Shown here piece by piece: positions 5,776 to 7,550 of a DNA stretch of 7,550 nucleotides. A program made the position numbers and the translations under genes. Each line of letters opens with the position of its first letter. The stretch's first letter is position 1. Source of the stretch: Bacteroidales bacterium (GTDB taxonomy: Bacteria; Bacteroidota; Bacteroidia; Bacteroidales; VadinHA17); NCBI GenBank assembly GCA_012514255.1, contig JAAZAP010000137.1, positions 1 to 7,550 of the forward strand. Reading direction: 5' to 3'. A model generated the notes under the pieces. The model did not search any database and was not told where the DNA came from. It saw only the letters and a list, made by a program, of their open reading frames with translations.

Positions 5776-7059
5776 TCACTCTTCCTGCGGCCTGTTATTC
5801 TTAACATGTATGAATGACGGGAAATCAATGATCATAAATATGATAAATGCTGCTACAATAAAGCTTATTGTATATGCGAATGATGACATCAGGTCTCCCC
5901 TTATTATGAACATGATCATCCCCAGCATCACCGGGTAGAAAAGCCTCAGGTATGAGAACCTGCGGCTCCGGTAGAAGGCAGCATCCATACGTGCAACAAT
6001 ATACGCCATTATAACTGCAAAGAGTGCAACCCCGAACAATCCGAAATTTATGTAACCTTCGGCAACATAGGGGCAGGAGATATTTGTGAAATCCCAGTTT
6101 CTGGCTTCGGCAATAAACGCTCCGGAGCCGATCGGTTTGCCCGTCCATAGTGCTGACGGTACGAAGAACAGCAGGACTCCTGACAGCTGTTTTCCCCATG
6201 TTATGCCATTGCCCTTTACATATTCAATAGTCATTGACAGTGTGGAAAAGTTATCAAAGTCACCTGTCAGGAATGGAGCCACAGACGATACCATGCCTAT
6301 CTCGCCGGCAGACTGGCCGGGTACTCTGAGTATAGCCAGGGCCGGATAGAGGACCAGGAAGATAAACAACATAAGTAATCCCGGTATATATCTCCTCCTG
6401 AAGTTCGGTACGAGAATAAAGAGCAGCCCCATGTAAAATGCACCTGCCATATAACGGGGCAGCGCCAGGGGGAAATTTGTCAACAGCAAAAGCAGGAAAG
6501 AGGAAGCCAGCAGGAGCAGTGACTTAAGTGAACCTGTTGACCTGTACCAGTAGGCGAATGCTGCGGCGGCAAAGAATGACGAGGCTCTGAAGACCTGCGT
6601 AACAACAAGATATGTGTTTGACCCGGAGGAGAACATATCAGAGGTGAGGTCACCTCTCAGTAAGACCAGTCCGCCCGTCTTCCTGAAAAAATACGTCAGG
6701 ATCAGCAACTGGTAAAGAAACAAAAAAATGATACTCAAATTGTTAATTGAAAAGCCTTGTATGACCGGTCCGTCAGGGACCGAACGTTTTTCTCCCCCCA
6801 GCAGCTTAAACGTTATTTTATAGATAGCGATCCACATCAGGGTAACCAGGTTGGCTTTCACTGCCAGTGACGGTGATATATCAACGCCCCAGGGGAAGAT
6901 GCCGACAGCATACTGCACCACAGGCACAATCCCCCAAAACAAAAACACATACAGCCAGATGAATTTATTGACTGACCAGGTCTTCTGCTTCCTGATGAAG
7001 GTGTTAATGAATGCGGTGATTATGATCACTGAAAAAAGTATGTAGTTCACGAGGTTCAT
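5776..7059 (-). CDS. wzy: Wzy-type repeat-unit polymerase (O-antigen/capsule polymerase)
   Basis: Polytopic inner-membrane protein expected to join flipped undecaprenyl-linked repeat units into a polymer on the periplasmic side. The 427 residues contain about ten to twelve hydrophobic segments. Despite the low conservation of this family, several typical spots are visible: LPRYMAG at about 200-206, LLFFVPSALWTGKPIGSG at 296-313 (the FVP-x4-W-x-GKP-x-GSG block), and AEGYINFGLFGV at 333-344, where many Wzy proteins have an E-x-Y-x-NFG-x-x-G pattern. The ATG at 7059 overlaps the wzx stop by four bases (ATGA), which suggests translational coupling and fixes the start; no clear ribosome site is present. 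Position directly between a flippase and glycosyltransferases supports the call. A WaaL-type ligase is the main alternative but fits less well because the conserved block resembles the repeat-unit polymerase family. Confidence 0.88.
   Translation of the reverse strand: MNLVNYILFSVIIITAFINTFIRKQKTWSVNKFIWLYVFLFWGIVPVVQYAVGIFPWGVDISPSLAVKANLVTLMWIAIYKITFKLLGGEKRSVPDGPVIQGFSINNLSIIFLFLYQLLILTYFFRKTGGLVLLRGDLTSDMFSSGSNTYLVVTQVFRASSFFAAAAFAYWYRSTGSLKSLLLLASSFLLLLLTNFPLALPRYMAGAFYMGLLFILVPNFRRRYIPGLLMLFIFLVLYPALAILRVPGQSAGEIGMVSSVAPFLTGDFDNFSTLSMTIEYVKGNGITWGKQLSGVLLFFVPSALWTGKPIGSGAFIAEARNWDFTNISCPYVAEGYINFGLFGVALFAVIMAYIVARMDAAFYRSRRFSYLRLFYPVMLGMIMFIIRGDLMSSFAYTISFIVAAFIIFMIIDFPSFIHVKNNRPQEE
7056..7059 (-). 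other. ATGA stop/start overlap of wzx and wzy
   Basis: Read on the minus strand, bases 7059-7056 are ATGA: the ATG of wzy and the TGA of wzx share two bases. This arrangement usually gives reinitiation by the same ribosome and ties the amounts of flippase and polymerase together. No strong Shine-Dalgarno sequence precedes it. Confidence 0.85.
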
Positions 7060-7550
7060 ACAGCCGGGGTATCGTCATCAACCATGATAGAGTCAGGGCC
7101 GTTACTGAAACGGCGAAGGACAATGAAGAATACCGCACCGGAGAGCATCATCCGGATTACCTGCGTAAATACGACAGTCATTACACCTCCCCTGATGCCG
7201 TACGCCGGGATAATGAAAAAGCCGAAGATCAGCTCTGATATCAGGATGACCGGGTAGTACATCAAGTGTATCCTGAAGTATTTCAATGAGTTAATCACAT
7301 AGATGAAGATGCTTGACAGGAACAGGGGTATGATGCCGGTCATAGACAGCTTCAGCTCCGTGCTCAGATAAGCATTTTCCCTGCCCCAGAAAATCCTCAT
7401 AATCAGATCACCGAACAGAATGAAACCGATGATGACAAGGGCCGAGGCGCCAAGGAACAGAAGAAGTGTATTCCTGACCTCAATATTGAAGCTTCGTTTA
7501 TCATTGTTCTGCAGGCTCGTCTTCAACCTGACAAGAAAAGGGTGTCCGAC
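7056..7550 (-). CDS. wzx: Wzx-type polysaccharide flippase, C-terminal part (cut by window edge)
   Basis: The C-terminal 164 residues of an inner-membrane polysaccharide transporter (MOP/MATE superfamily) that would flip the undecaprenyl-linked repeat unit to the periplasm. The frame is open to base 7550, so the true start lies outside; a TTG at 7526 in the frame is not a start, since the coding sequence reads on upstream of it (VGHPFLVRLK...). Four hydrophobic stretches are visible: LLLFLGASALVIIGFILFGD, GIIPLFLSSIFIYVINSL, PVILISELIFGFFIIPA and MLSGAVFFIVLRRF. A full Wzx has about twelve, so roughly the last third is present. The spacing, the GIRGG turn and the polar acidic tail (DDDTPAV) fit this family. 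The stop overlaps the wzy ATG. The family call rests on topology, C-terminal resemblance and neighbours, not on a unique motif. Confidence 0.83.
   Translation of the reverse strand, partial: VGHPFLVRLKTSLQNNDKRSFNIEVRNTLLLFLGASALVIIGFILFGDLIMRIFWGRENAYLSTELKLSMTGIIPLFLSSIFIYVINSLKYFRIHLMYYPVILISELIFGFFIIPAYGIRGGVMTVVFTQVIRMMLSGAVFFIVLRRFSNGPDSIMVDDDTPAV

Noticed and set aside
5445..5938. Long overlapping plus-strand frames opposite the glycosyltransferase and wzy
   Set aside because: They are antisense shadows of well-supported minus-strand genes with clear motifs; their products show no family features.
7524..7526. TTG as the start of the flippase gene
   Set aside because: The frame stays open to the window edge with flippase-like residues before it, and the remaining protein is far too short for a full transporter.

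Overview
The window is the downstream (3') end of a surface-polysaccharide (capsule or O-antigen type) gene cluster. All six supported genes lie on the minus strand, so transcription runs from base 7550 towards base 1. The host is probably a member of the Bacteroidota. The evidence for that is the style of the Wzi-family outer-membrane protein, start codons that mostly lack a Shine-Dalgarno sequence, moderate GC content, and a degenerate GTC-rich octamer array in the terminal intergenic region. This placement is inference; no marker gene in the window fixes the taxon.

In order of transcription: the 3' end of a Wzx-type flippase (7056-7550, cut by the window edge); a Wzy-type repeat-unit polymerase (5776-7059); a GT-B glycosyltransferase (4634-5740, or from a GTG at 5779); a WbuB-like GT-B glycosyltransferase (3370-4605); a Wzi-family outer-membrane protein with a signal peptide (1895-3307, or from 3352); a candidate intrinsic terminator (1863-1892); a WecA-like polyprenyl-phosphate sugar-1-phosphate transferase (588-1760); and a strong intrinsic terminator (535-561). 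The first five genes are tightly packed, with a 4-base stop/start overlap at wzx/wzy and gaps of at most about 60 bases after it, which fits one operon. wecA stands slightly apart, behind 134 noncoding bases.

Together the genes outline a Wzx/Wzy-dependent pathway. The WecA-like enzyme loads the first sugar-phosphate onto undecaprenyl phosphate at the inner face of the cytoplasmic membrane. The two glycosyltransferases extend the unit, Wzx flips it, and Wzy polymerises it in the periplasm. The Wzi-like barrel would act at the outer membrane in organising or anchoring the polymer. Chain-length control, export genes and sugar-nucleotide genes are not in the window and may lie beyond base 7550.

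Bases 1-534 contain no convincing gene. They hold a degenerate 8-base repeat array (31-116), a plus-strand terminator-like hairpin with no visible gene to serve (243-274), and two further hairpins. I found no clearly new biological system. The least explained part is this left-hand intergenic region.
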